From: Balneolales bacterium
GTDB taxonomy: Bacteria; Bacteroidota; Rhodothermia; Balneolales; Natronogracilivirgulaceae
Reading direction: 5' to 3'
Assembly: GCA_007120555.1 (NCBI GenBank)
Contig: SKNL01000069.1
Coordinates: forward strand, 1 to 12,278
Length of the DNA stretch: 12,278 nucleotides
In this document: positions 1-7,344 of the stretch, piece after piece
Layout of the letters: each line of letters opens with the position of its first letter
Numbering within the stretch: position 1 is the stretch's first letter
The notes under the pieces: model-generated
Seen by the model: only the letters and a program-made list of their open reading frames with translations
The model's database searches: none
What the model was told of the DNA's origin: nothing
Program-made: the position numbers and the translations under genes

Positions 1-768
1 CAGTTTTATATTGATGCCATGAAACTGGCTGGACAGTTCCTCAAGCGACTCCTTGCCTGTAATGCTCTCATCGGCCATCAACGGGATCGTTGACTTTAGC
101 CGAACCTCTTTCATCTCCCTGGTACATTCGGCCGGCATCGGCTGTTCAATGACAAACACATTTCTCCTGTCCAGGAATCGGATCATATCAAGTGCCTGGT
201 CTACCGTCTTCCACCCTTCATTTGCATCCACAAGGATGGGCTTGTCCGTCAGTTCTCGTATGGTCTCAATAATATCCTTGTCGTAATCCGTCCCCAATTT
301 GATCTTAAGAAGTGGATATGGTTCTGCCTCCTCAACTTTTTCTTTCATGACTTCCGGTTTGTCAATGCCAAAGGTATATGTTGTCCTTGGGCCCGTTCGA
401 TCCGGTGCCTGAAGCAACTTGTAGAGCGGAATATTGAGTTTTTTTCCAATCCAGTCGTATAGCGCCATTTCGAGACCTGCTTTGGCGGCGAATTCGCCAC
501 CTCTATGTTTTTTCATTTTTTCAACTAGCAGGGAAACATCGAAGGGATATTCTGTTTCGTAGGAACCGAAACTGTCCATGAAATTCATGGCTGATTCCTG
601 GGTTTCATTGTACCGGTGGTTTGGTGCCGCTTCCCCGATACCTGTGATGCCCTGACTATGAATTTTGACAAGTACGTTGTTGACCTCATCCCTTGACCCC
701 CTGGATATGGTAAATCGTCTTTTCAGAGGCAGGTCAAGCGGCAGGAATTCGATTTGAAATCTGTTCAT
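1..768 (-). CDS. Dipeptide epimerase (L-Ala-D/L-Glu epimerase type, enolase superfamily), 3' end cut by window
   Basis: The gene starts at ATG 766-768 on the minus strand and runs off the left edge, giving 256 residues of a family usually about 320-360 long. It belongs to the muconate-lactonizing branch of the enolase superfamily. These cytoplasmic enzymes epimerise the Ala-Glu dipeptide or related dipeptides, often in murein-peptide recycling. The superfamily residues are visible in order: K155-I-K157 (second Lys as general acid/base), D181 in VDANEG, E208 in IEQP and D233 in ADES as the Mg2+ ligands, and K255 in NIKL as the opposite-face catalytic Lys, just before the cut. The N-terminal capping domain covers roughly residues 1-125. 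There is no signal peptide. No good Shine-Dalgarno precedes the start, but a TAnnTTTG promoter lies 40 bp upstream. Base composition is lower in GC than its neighbours. Substrate specificity within the dipeptide epimerases cannot be fixed from this fragment. Confidence 0.9.
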   Translation of the reverse strand, partial: MNRFQIEFLPLDLPLKRRFTISRGSRDEVNNVLVKIHSQGITGIGEAAPNHRYNETQESAMNFMDSFGSYETEYPFDVSLLVEKMKKHRGGEFAAKAGLEMALYDWIGKKLNIPLYKLLQAPDRTGPRTTYTFGIDKPEVMKEKVEEAEPYPLLKIKLGTDYDKDIIETIRELTDKPILVDANEGWKTVDQALDMIRFLDRRNVFVIEQPMPAECTREMKEVRLKSTIPLMADESITGKESLEELSSQFHGINIKL

Positions 769-807
769 GGGCGTTTTGGATGGGATTACATATTACAGTA
801 GTTCGAT

Positions 808-838
808 CAAACATAGACAGCAGTATTTCTAAATACAA
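808..838 (-). promoter_or_regulatory. Bacteroidota-type promoter for the dipeptide epimerase gene
   Basis: On the minus strand TATGTTTG (808-815) matches the Bacteroidota -7 element TAnnTTTG. A TTG (836-838) lies 20 bp upstream, the spacing expected of the -33 element. The epimerase start is 39 bp further downstream. The spacer contains the near-perfect palindrome GTATTTCTAAATAC (823-836), which may be a regulator site. Motif match only. Confidence 0.5.
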
Positions 839-874
839 GAATTTTGCTTCATGCAATTTTATTCTTCCGTTATG

Positions 875-903
875 TTGTAAATTATCTGCGGTTTATGTAT
901 ATT
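875..903 (+). promoter_or_regulatory. Sigma70-like promoter of the 49-residue protein gene
   Basis: TTGTAA (875-880) and TATATT (898-903) are separated by exactly 17 bp. The -10 hexamer runs straight into the TTAG-N6-CTAA operator at 903-916, so a bound repressor would cover the -10/+1 region. The predicted leader before ATG 982 is about 70 nt. The receptor promoter at 9979-10007 has the same layout and the same -10 hexamer. Confidence 0.6.
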
Positions 904-916
904 TAGCCTAAGCTAA
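903..916. promoter_or_regulatory. Predicted DtxR/MntR-type operator upstream of the 49-residue protein
   Basis: TTAGCCTAAGCTAA is a 14-bp dyad in which 6 of 7 base pairs are symmetric. It fits TTAG-N6-CTAA, the form also found at 9967-9980 and 10075-10088, and like them is preceded by T. It resembles the outer halves of the DtxR/IdeR box (TTAGGTTAGCCTAACCTAA). It overlaps the last base of the -10 hexamer, which suggests repression. That the regulator at 10121 binds here is inference. Confidence 0.55.
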
Positions 917-981
917 GAAAATATTATTTCATCCAGCTAATTTTATTAACCCCAATCATTTAAATGACAAGGAGATACGTT

Positions 982-1131
982 ATGAATAGTGTATCCACTA
1001 ACCGGACCCGACTCTATGAGCAATTTCATTCGTTCGACAAGTATCATAGCGGATGGTATCATCGCATGCATGAGCTGATCCGGACTTTCATACGCAGGGT
1101 TGTGCCCTCCAAGAGAAAAACTGCTTACTGA
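982..1131 (+). CDS. Unrecognised 49-residue basic, histidine-containing protein under a predicted metal operator
   Basis: I do not recognise this family. ATG 982 is preceded by AAGGAG (969-974) at 7-nt spacing, the best ribosome-binding site in the window, and the frame ends at TGA 1129-1131. A promoter lies upstream and a terminator begins 20 bp after the stop, so this is a complete single-gene unit and not a chance frame. The product starts MNSVSTNRTRLY and ends SKRKTAY. It has ten Lys/Arg against three Asp/Glu, four His (H16, H22, H27, H30) and aromatic residues concentrated at 12-26 (WYHRMHE at 25-31). Residues 27-41 could form an amphipathic helix. There is no signal peptide, Cys or membrane span. 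The operator suggests expression changes with Mn/Fe/Zn status. A role like E. coli MntS (small, MntR-repressed) is a hypothesis from regulation and size only; I see no sequence similarity. Confidence 0.75.
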   Translation: MNSVSTNRTRLYEQFHSFDKYHSGWYHRMHELIRTFIRRVVPSKRKTAY

Positions 1132-1150
1132 TTTTTTTACAGAACCTGTT

Positions 1151-1188
1151 AAAAAGCCGTACCTGCCATTTGGCGGATACGGCTTTTT
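1151..1188. terminator. Bidirectional rho-independent terminator between the 49-residue gene and nrdJ
   Basis: The arms AAAAAGCCGTA (1151-1161) and TACGGCTTTTT (1178-1188) pair perfectly. The middle can fold further as CC-GCC/GGC-GG around an ATTT loop. On the plus strand the stem is followed by a T run to 1190, ending the small gene. On the minus strand it ends in TTTTT, 32 bp after the nrdJ stop. Confidence 0.9.
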
Positions 1189-1219
1189 TTCTTTCTGGAA
1201 TAACGGTTGCGCTTGCCTG

Positions 1220-4200
1220 TCAGGAACATCCTGTTGTTGATCCGCAGGTAGTGCATTTAAGGCATGTTCCGTTGCGGACCATGGTCATGCTGCCGCAATC
1301 CGGACAGATATCACCTGTAAAGCCCATCTCCCTGGCCCTGTTCATCTGTTCCGAGCGGTGTTGACCAACGGTTCTTTTGGATGATCCTCCACTTTCAGCT
1401 GAGACTTTTTCTGTTTTGGGGGATGCATCCGCAGCACCGGAGCTCTCGTCAGTGGAGGTGCTGTCAGAAATATTTGCCTGACCTGCTGCGAGAGTGGTCA
1501 TGTCCGGGCCTTTCTTTTTATCGCTTGTCGTTTTGGCGCCCGGTATGTTGCCTTCCGGATTTTCCAAATCCTCCGGGCGCAGCGACCGCTTGTAGATGTC
1601 GTCCGGACCCACATGGGCCAAGTCCTCACGTTCCAGATACGTTACCGCCAGTTCACGGAAGATATAATCTATGACGGATGTGGTCATCTTTATATGCGGA
1701 TTGCCGATCACGGTCCCGCTTGGTTCAAATTTTGTGAATACAAACGCATCCACATACTCCTCAAGCGGCACGCCGTGCTGCAGACCCAGTGAGATGGCAA
1801 TGGCAAAACAGTTCATGAGGCTGCGAAAAGCCGCGCCTTCACGGTGCATATCGATGAAAATTTCGCCAATCTGACCGTTCTGGTACTCACCGGTTCGCAA
1901 ATAGACCGATTGTCCGCCAATTTTGCACTTCTGGGTATATCCAGCCCTGCGGTGCGGCAGGCGTTTACGGCCGGTAACATACTTGTGGATAATCCTTTCG
2001 GCTGTTTTCACAACTTCATCCTGGACCTGCATCATCTCCGGATGCGAATCGGCTTCTTCGGCCTCTTCCTCAAGCTCGTCCATGATATCTGCCATGGAAT
2101 TGAGGGGCTGGCTCAGCTTGGATCCATCCCGGTACAAAGCATTGGCCTTGAGCATTTTTTCCCAGGAAAGCTGATAGGCTTTCTGTATGTCCTCAACCGT
2201 TGCCTCATTCGGGAGGTTGATGGTTTTGGAAATGGCGCCGGAGATAAACGGTTGTGCGGCGGCCATCATGTTGATATGCCCTTCAGCGCTGATATAGCGC
2301 GTGCCTGTGCGTCCGCACCTGTTCGCACAGTCAAATACCGGCAGGTGTTCTTCTTTAAGATGAGGCGCTCCTTCTATCGTCATGGTGCCGCAGACATAGT
2401 CATTGGCCTGCTCGATCTGCTTGCGGGTAAAGCCGAGAAAGCGCAGCATATCGAAGCCGGGGTCCGATAGCTGTTCATCGGAGATTCCAAGGACTTCCTT
2501 GCAGAAATCCTCACCGAGCGTCCAGTGGTTAAATGCGAATTTGATGTCGAAGCTCCCGGGAAGGGCCTGTTCCAAAGCCCGTAACTTTTCATCGGTGAAA
2601 CCGGCATCACGGAGACTTTTGTGCGTAATGGTGGGACATCCGTCCAGTGTTCCGCTGCCTTTGGCGTACAGTACGATATCCTGGATTTCCTGTTTACTGT
2701 AGCCCAGTTTTCTGAGTGCCTGCGGCACACTTTGATTGATGATCTTGAAGTAACCGCCTCCGGCGAGTTTCTTGAATTTCACAAGGGCAAAATCAGGCTC
2801 TATTCCGGTGGTGTCGCAGTCCATAACCAGTCCAATCGTACCGGTGGGTGCAATAACCGTTACCTGAGCATTCCGATAACCATGCTTTTCGCCAAATTCA
2901 AGTGCCCGGTCGGCATCCTGCTGTGCTGCCTTGAGCAGATAATCGGGGCAGTAGCGGCCGTCGATTCCAACCGGTTTGATCGTAAGAGCTTCGTATTCGG
3001 AATCGTCAACGTTGTAGGCGGCACGTCTGTGGTTGCGCATGACGCGAAGCATGTGCTCCCGGTTTTTTTCATACCCGGGGAAGGGCCCGATCTCAGAAGC
3101 CATTTCAGCACTGGTGGCATAGGATGTCATGTGCATGATGGACGTGAGCGCGCCGCAGATGGCCATTGCTTCCTTGCTGTCGTAGGGAATGCCGTTGACC
3201 ATGAGCATTGAGCCGATGTTTGCATATCCAAGACCAAGTGTGCGGAATTTGTAAGAGAGTTCGGCGATCCGTCTCGAGGGAAACTGGGCCATGAGTACCG
3301 ATATTTCAAGCACAATGGTCCAAAGCCGGGTGGCGTAGCGGTAATCTTCCACCTGAAACTGCTGCAGCTCCTCATCGTAGAATTTCATGAGGTTCATAGA
3401 TGCAAGATTGCATGCGGTGTCATCAAGAAACATGTACTCTGAGCAGGGATTGCTTGCCTTGATGGGCCCATCCTCCGGACAGGTATGCCATTCGTTGATG
3501 GTGTCGTGATATTGGGTGCCGGGATCCGCGCAGGCCCATGCGGCATAGGAAATCTGATCCCACAGTTCGCGGGACCGGAGGACCTTGAGCGGCTCGGGTT
3601 CTCGTCCCTCCTTTTCAGCCTCGCGCAATTCGATACGGCCGTAAAGTTTCCAATCCCCGCCGGTTTCCAGGGACTGCATGAAGGCATTCGGGATGCGGAT
3701 GGAGTTATTGGAATTCTGTCCGCTTACCGTACTGTAGGCCTCGGAGTTCCAGTCCGTATTATAGGTTTCGAAAGCGATGTCCTTGAACCCCTGTGCGGCA
3801 AGCTGGATCACACGCTCGATGTAATTTGCCGGCACCTGATCGCGACGTGCCTCTTTGATCGCAGTGCGGAGCTTTTTGTTCTTTTTGGGATCCCGGCTGA
3901 TTTTTCCGTTGTACTGGCGTCCCTCTATTTCGACAGGTTCATGGCAAAACCGGATAATGGTGCGCAGGTGCTTTTCACAGATCCTGGAACCGGTCACAAT
4001 GGCGGCCACTTTCTGCTCTTCCTTGACTTTCCAGTTGATGTACTCTTCGATGTCAGGGTGGTCCAGATCCAGCGTGACCATCTTTGCGGCGCGACGCGTG
4101 GTGCCTCCCGACTTGATGGCTCCGGCGGCCCGGTCGCCGATTTTGAGGAAGCTCATAAGTCCGGAAGATTTACCACCGCCACTAAGCTCTTCGTTGTCGC

Positions 4201-4921
4201 CGCGTATATCAGAGAAATTGGTACCGGTGCCAGATCCGTATTTAAACAGGCGCGCCTCCCTGGTCCAGAGGTCCATGATACCGCCATCATTGACAAGGTC
4301 GTCGTTTACACTCTGAATAAAGCAGGCATGCGGCTGCGGACGGGTGTAAGCATCTTTTGACTTGTGGATTTTTCCGTTTGCGGGATCCACATAATAGTGT
4401 CCCTGGGCCGGCCCGTTAATGCCATATGCCCAGTGAAGCCCAGTGTTGAACCACTGTGGGCTGTTTGGCGCAGCCATCTGGAGTGCAAGCATGCGGCACA
4501 TTTCACCATAAAACGTTTTGGCATCTTTTTCGGCGTTGAAGTAGTTATGCTTCCAGCCCCAATACGTCCATGCCCCGGCCATGCGGTCAAAAACCTGCCG
4601 GCTGTCCGTCTCCGGACCGTAACGGTCTTCCTGGTCCATTTTCTGCAACGCTGCGGTATCCGCCTCCGATCGCTGAAGCCACTCCGGAACACCCTTCTCA
4701 CGTATTTTCTTCAGCAGGGCCGGCACCCCTGCCTTGCGGAAATATTTCTGTGCAATAATGTCCGTAGCGACCTGCGACCAGCCTGATGGCACCATCACAT
4801 TTTCCAGAAGAAATACCAACGACCCGTCGGGATTCCTGATTTCTGATTTTCTGGATTCAAATTGGATTCCCTCGTAAGGCTTGTCGGGATTCGCTTTGGT
4901 AAAGTGCGGTGTAATTTTCAT
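1220..4921 (-). CDS. nrdJ: Adenosylcobalamin-dependent (class II) ribonucleotide reductase
   Basis: This 1233-residue cytoplasmic enzyme reduces ribonucleotides to deoxyribonucleotides, using adenosylcobalamin to make the active-site thiyl radical. The active-site motif NPCSE is at 491-495, with thiyl Cys C493 flanked by N491 and E495. The redox pair is C200 (in PHACFIQS) and C504, spaced 11 residues after the radical Cys as in other class II enzymes. Further family blocks are KYGSGTGTNFS (227-237), SGGTTRRAAK (271-280) and APTGTIG (691-697). A TSCPD-like domain lies at about 995-1070. A low-complexity Ser/Thr/Lys linker (about 1129-1190) leads to a C-terminal zinc-ribbon-like tail with C1206, C1209, C1220, C1223, C1226 and C1232. 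Length fits the long NrdJ form; I recall closely similar sequences from alphaproteobacteria. It appears complete, with no intein or frameshift. It lies in the same orientation downstream of the B12 receptor. No cobalamin riboswitch is visible directly upstream of it. Confidence 0.97.
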   Translation of the reverse strand: MKITPHFTKANPDKPYEGIQFESRKSEIRNPDGSLVFLLENVMVPSGWSQVATDIIAQKYFRKAGVPALLKKIREKGVPEWLQRSEADTAALQKMDQEDRYGPETDSRQVFDRMAGAWTYWGWKHNYFNAEKDAKTFYGEMCRMLALQMAAPNSPQWFNTGLHWAYGINGPAQGHYYVDPANGKIHKSKDAYTRPQPHACFIQSVNDDLVNDGGIMDLWTREARLFKYGSGTGTNFSDIRGDNEELSGGGKSSGLMSFLKIGDRAAGAIKSGGTTRRAAKMVTLDLDHPDIEEYINWKVKEEQKVAAIVTGSRICEKHLRTIIRFCHEPVEIEGRQYNGKISRDPKKNKKLRTAIKEARRDQVPANYIERVIQLAAQGFKDIAFETYNTDWNSEAYSTVSGQNSNNSIRIPNAFMQSLETGGDWKLYGRIELREAEKEGREPEPLKVLRSRELWDQISYAAWACADPGTQYHDTINEWHTCPEDGPIKASNPCSEYMFLDDTACNLASMNLMKFYDEELQQFQVEDYRYATRLWTIVLEISVLMAQFPSRRIAELSYKFRTLGLGYANIGSMLMVNGIPYDSKEAMAICGALTSIMHMTSYATSAEMASEIGPFPGYEKNREHMLRVMRNHRRAAYNVDDSEYEALTIKPVGIDGRYCPDYLLKAAQQDADRALEFGEKHGYRNAQVTVIAPTGTIGLVMDCDTTGIEPDFALVKFKKLAGGGYFKIINQSVPQALRKLGYSKQEIQDIVLYAKGSGTLDGCPTITHKSLRDAGFTDEKLRALEQALPGSFDIKFAFNHWTLGEDFCKEVLGISDEQLSDPGFDMLRFLGFTRKQIEQANDYVCGTMTIEGAPHLKEEHLPVFDCANRCGRTGTRYISAEGHINMMAAAQPFISGAISKTINLPNEATVEDIQKAYQLSWEKMLKANALYRDGSKLSQPLNSMADIMDELEEEAEEADSHPEMMQVQDEVVKTAERIIHKYVTGRKRLPHRRAGYTQKCKIGGQSVYLRTGEYQNGQIGEIFIDMHREGAAFRSLMNCFAIAISLGLQHGVPLEEYVDAFVFTKFEPSGTVIGNPHIKMTTSVIDYIFRELAVTYLEREDLAHVGPDDIYKRSLRPEDLENPEGNIPGAKTTSDKKKGPDMTTLAAGQANISDSTSTDESSGAADASPKTEKVSAESGGSSKRTVGQHRSEQMNRAREMGFTGDICPDCGSMTMVRNGTCLKCTTCGSTTGCS

Positions 4922-5035
4922 AGTGCCTGGACGGATGTAGTTTGGTTCGGATGTTCTGATTTTTCAGGTAATTGTACTACGCTCGAAAACCCGTTTTGAT
5001 GTTGCTGAATTACCTCTTCATGCTTCTTTTTTGCA

Positions 5036-5044
5036 TGTGGATAA
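5036..5044 (-). promoter_or_regulatory. DnaA box in the nrdJ upstream region
   Basis: The minus strand reads TTATCCACA, an exact DnaA box. By chance this 9-mer would be expected about 0.1 times on both strands of 12.3 kb. It sits between the predicted promoter and the nrdJ start. Near-matches are TTACCCACA on the minus strand at 5190-5198 (one mismatch) and TTTCCCACA on the plus strand at 5107-5115 (two mismatches). DnaA control of nrd genes is known in E. coli; here it is inferred. Confidence 0.5.
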
Positions 5045-5069
5045 ACCACTGTTCAGGTCTCCGAGATAG

Positions 5070-5077
5070 CAAAGATA
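5070..5077 (-). promoter_or_regulatory. Candidate -7 element of the nrdJ promoter
   Basis: TATCTTTG on the minus strand matches TAnnTTTG, about 150 bp upstream of the nrdJ start. The upstream half is unclear: a TTGACC (minus strand, 5100-5105) lies 22 bp away, longer than the usual spacing. Motif evidence only. Confidence 0.35.
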
Positions 5078-5109
5078 ATGCATGACCCATTACAAAAAAG
5101 GTCAACTTT

Positions 5110-5195
5110 CCCACATCTTTTCAACAGAAAACAACAGCTTATAATTACACCAGCCCGCACGGTCACTATTCAATGGTATGTTGAAAACTTGTGGG
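5110..5195. repeat. 17-bp inverted repeat with DnaA-like ends upstream of nrdJ
   Basis: CCCACATCTTTTCAACA (5110-5126) and TGTTGAAAACTTGTGGG (5179-5195) are reverse complements at 15 of 17 positions, 52 bp apart. Each copy joins a CCCACA box to TTTTCAACA. They lie just upstream of the predicted nrdJ promoter element. Confidence 0.7.
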
Positions 5196-5256
5196 TAACA
5201 ACCGCCGCATATTGACGCCTTTACTGCCCGGTAAATCGGTATGTGCAGGCTGAAGA

Positions 5257-7296
5257 TCACCGGAGTGACATGGTCAGGGAAGCCCGGTAGTGCCGGGGTG
5301 CCACCGGGTAGCCTGAAATAGGTTCGTAACTTTGATCTGTCAGATTCCGGACTCCGATGGATCCCCGAAGGGTTGCCGATCGCAGATGCAGCTCCCAACC
5401 GCTGTCAATGTCAATTCTCGTGTATGCAGGCAAGGGGTCGAGCGGCGATGAATGGTCCATGGTGGTAAACCGTTCTCCGATGTTCCGGACGGTCAGTCTG
5501 CTCCATAGCAGAGACCTGAAATCGACCTGAAGGATTCCCTTGTGGATCAACCCGGGAACATACACCATCTGACGGCCGACACTGCCGTCGCCGGGAAAGC
5601 GTTCCTGCCGGACGGATGCATCCGTTCGTGTCAGCATATAGTGCGCATCCAGCCGGAACAGCCCCAGCGGCCGGGTAGCGCGAATGGAAAACTCGATACC
5701 CTGAGAGCGGAGTTTTTCCACATTTTCCGGAGCGAACATGCCGTCCTCCCCTGCTATCCACCGGATTCCGTTTTCAAAGTCATGGCGGAAAAGCGTGACA
5801 CCGGCGGTGAGCGCACTTTCCGACCTGCCTGAATGCATATGTTCCTGGGCGCCAGACCCGCCGTTGCCGGAAATATTCCGGATGCTGCTTCGGTCCCCGC
5901 CCCCGCCGCCGATTAACAGCGTTGCTCCCGCTTCGTAGGTGTAAACTGTTTCGGGCATCAGATCGGGATTCCCGAAAGGCTGCCAGTATAAGTCATTATA
6001 TGCGGGATTGTTCGTGTTTCGTCCGGCCATGGCCCGAAGCATCACATGTTTTGTCACCGGATGGAAAGTCAGGCCGAGGGCGGGATTAAGGGCATCATCG
6101 AAACGGGAGTGCCATTCCCATTCCACGGAGGGATACAAAACCAGGGTGTGCACGGCATGCCAGGCATGATTCCACCGCACGGACAGGCTCTTTTGCTGTT
6201 TTACCTCCGCATATGTGCTGGCATCAACGGACTGGGCGGATAATTGCGCGGCAATATGGCTTTCGTGCTGCCGGGACCAGACATGGCGTATGGCGGGTTG
6301 CATCATGAACACTCGCACCGTACTGGCATCGGAGGGATCGGTAAACGCGTCCTTGTAGGTCATTTCATAAGAATACCAGCCTGCCGTGGCAGTGAGCCAG
6401 GTGCGGTCCCACCCGTCGTAGCCGCTTTGCAAAAGGATGCGCGCCGAGCGATCGTTCTGGCGGGCCGGAGAGGGAAAGAAAACCGATCCCGGCAGGTCGT
6501 TGGCCGTATCATCCAGCCAGAGCAGGGATCTGAAATGCCAATCGTTCCGGCGGTATGAGCCGTGCGCCAGCACATGGGTGGATTCCTTGCGGTTGTTATC
6601 CCTTACAAGAGTTTCCTGCCGGACTGGATCCGGATCACTGTACGGAAAATCAAAATTTCCGCCTTGGCGGAATGCCCTGATCCCGCCGTCAAATGAGCCC
6701 TTTCGCAGCGAAGCCCCCAGCCCCGTTTGCATGTAACCGTAACTTCCGACAGACTGGGTCAGGAAAAGCCGTTCCGGATGCGTTCGGGTCCGCAGCGAAA
6801 GCATGCCGCCGATTCCGCCGGACCCGCTCATGGCCGCCGGGTTCCCGGAGGAGGATGAGATGCCGTCCAGCAGGCCGGCCGGAACCAGTGAGAGGTCGAA
6901 CATGCCCAGCATGGGATGGTTCAGCGGCATTTCCTCCCATAGAATGCGGGTATGGACGGGTGAGAATCCTCGCTGTGAAACCAGCGACATATTACCCTCT
7001 CCATAATCCCGGACCATGGAGAAGGTGTTGCCGGACAAGTGGTAGGCTGCCGATTCGTACGGAAGTTTCCGCAGCAGCCGTGAATCAATGTTCTGGATCC
7101 ATACCGGCTGGAGATGATCCGGCACCTGGATGCGTGTGCCAATGACACGCACCTCCTCAAGATAGAGTGTGTCGACCGGCTCGGACAGGTCAGGGTCAGA
7201 GGCGTGCGCAAGCGGTGAGGACAGTATGCACACGGCAAATAGCGATATGGCGGCCAGGCGCCTCCCGTAAAACCGGGACTTGTTGGGATGATTCAT
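5257..7296 (-). CDS. btuB: BtuB-like TonB-dependent outer-membrane receptor for cobalamin
   Basis: This 679-residue outer-membrane receptor probably imports vitamin B12 or related corrinoids, driven by TonB-ExbBD (not in the window). The ligand is assigned from the cobalamin riboswitch in its leader, not from binding residues. A signal peptide covers residues 1-32 (RR, hydrophobic core 14-30, cleavage after AHA). A TonB-box-like stretch LYLEEVRVIGTR (44-55) precedes the plug (about 60-170), which ends in the Gly-rich GSGGIGGMLSLRT. The rest is a 22-strand-type barrel with the family hallmark NPAYNDLYWQPFGNPDLMPE at 430-449. Residues 463-493 form an unusual Gly/Ser-rich insert, probably a surface loop. 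The last residue is Arg rather than the common terminal aromatic. It is a little longer than E. coli BtuB. AAGG lies only one base from ATG 7296, so the start context is weak. nrdJ follows 335 bp downstream. Confidence 0.85.
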   Translation of the reverse strand: MNHPNKSRFYGRRLAAISLFAVCILSSPLAHASDPDLSEPVDTLYLEEVRVIGTRIQVPDHLQPVWIQNIDSRLLRKLPYESAAYHLSGNTFSMVRDYGEGNMSLVSQRGFSPVHTRILWEEMPLNHPMLGMFDLSLVPAGLLDGISSSSGNPAAMSGSGGIGGMLSLRTRTHPERLFLTQSVGSYGYMQTGLGASLRKGSFDGGIRAFRQGGNFDFPYSDPDPVRQETLVRDNNRKESTHVLAHGSYRRNDWHFRSLLWLDDTANDLPGSVFFPSPARQNDRSARILLQSGYDGWDRTWLTATAGWYSYEMTYKDAFTDPSDASTVRVFMMQPAIRHVWSRQHESHIAAQLSAQSVDASTYAEVKQQKSLSVRWNHAWHAVHTLVLYPSVEWEWHSRFDDALNPALGLTFHPVTKHVMLRAMAGRNTNNPAYNDLYWQPFGNPDLMPETVYTYEAGATLLIGGGGGDRSSIRNISGNGGSGAQEHMHSGRSESALTAGVTLFRHDFENGIRWIAGEDGMFAPENVEKLRSQGIEFSIRATRPLGLFRLDAHYMLTRTDASVRQERFPGDGSVGRQMVYVPGLIHKGILQVDFRSLLWSRLTVRNIGERFTTMDHSSPLDPLPAYTRIDIDSGWELHLRSATLRGSIGVRNLTDQSYEPISGYPVAPRHYRASLTMSLR

Positions 7297-7315
7297 GCCT
7301 TGGGTGTCTGCCGTT

Positions 7316-7333
7316 GCTTTTATTCCCGAAAGC
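7316..7333 (-). promoter_or_regulatory. Candidate expression-platform hairpin of the cobalamin riboswitch
   Basis: On the minus strand GCTTT-CGGGAATA-AAAGC forms a 5-bp hairpin just before the btuB start. Its loop carries CGGG, complementary to CCCG in the aptamer's L5 region (7455-7458). In known cobalamin riboswitches this kissing contact controls translation. Only four loop bases pair, so this is tentative. Confidence 0.35.
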
Positions 7334-7344
7334 GATGGCGTTCG

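Larger units (their letters stand above)
4922..5256. other. 335-bp intergenic region between btuB and nrdJ, presumed nrdJ control region
   Basis: No credible gene is present. It holds a TAnnTTTG-type promoter element for nrdJ (5070-5077), a perfect DnaA box (5036-5044), two weaker DnaA-like boxes, and a 17-bp inverted repeat. I see no riboswitch, no NrdR-type box pair and no strong terminator after btuB, so some read-through from btuB into nrdJ is possible. Confidence 0.7.

Noticed and set aside
3485..4360. Long open frame (291 codons) on the plus strand inside nrdJ
   Set aside because: It lies wholly antisense to a gene with complete catalytic motifs, has no recognisable domain, and is one of many such mirror frames in this GC-rich sequence.
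4922..4980. Second riboswitch directly before nrdJ
   Set aside because: No B12 box (GCCAGGAGACC-type) or other cobalamin aptamer block is present between btuB and nrdJ.
5036..5198. Replication origin
   Set aside because: Only one exact DnaA box is present, there is no clear AT-rich unwinding element, and dnaA, dnaN, gidA or parAB are not visible. Promoter regulation is simpler.
5102..5398. 98-codon minus-strand frame overlapping the 3' end of btuB
   Set aside because: It is out of frame with btuB, has no ribosome-binding site or recognisable composition, and covers the inverted repeat region.
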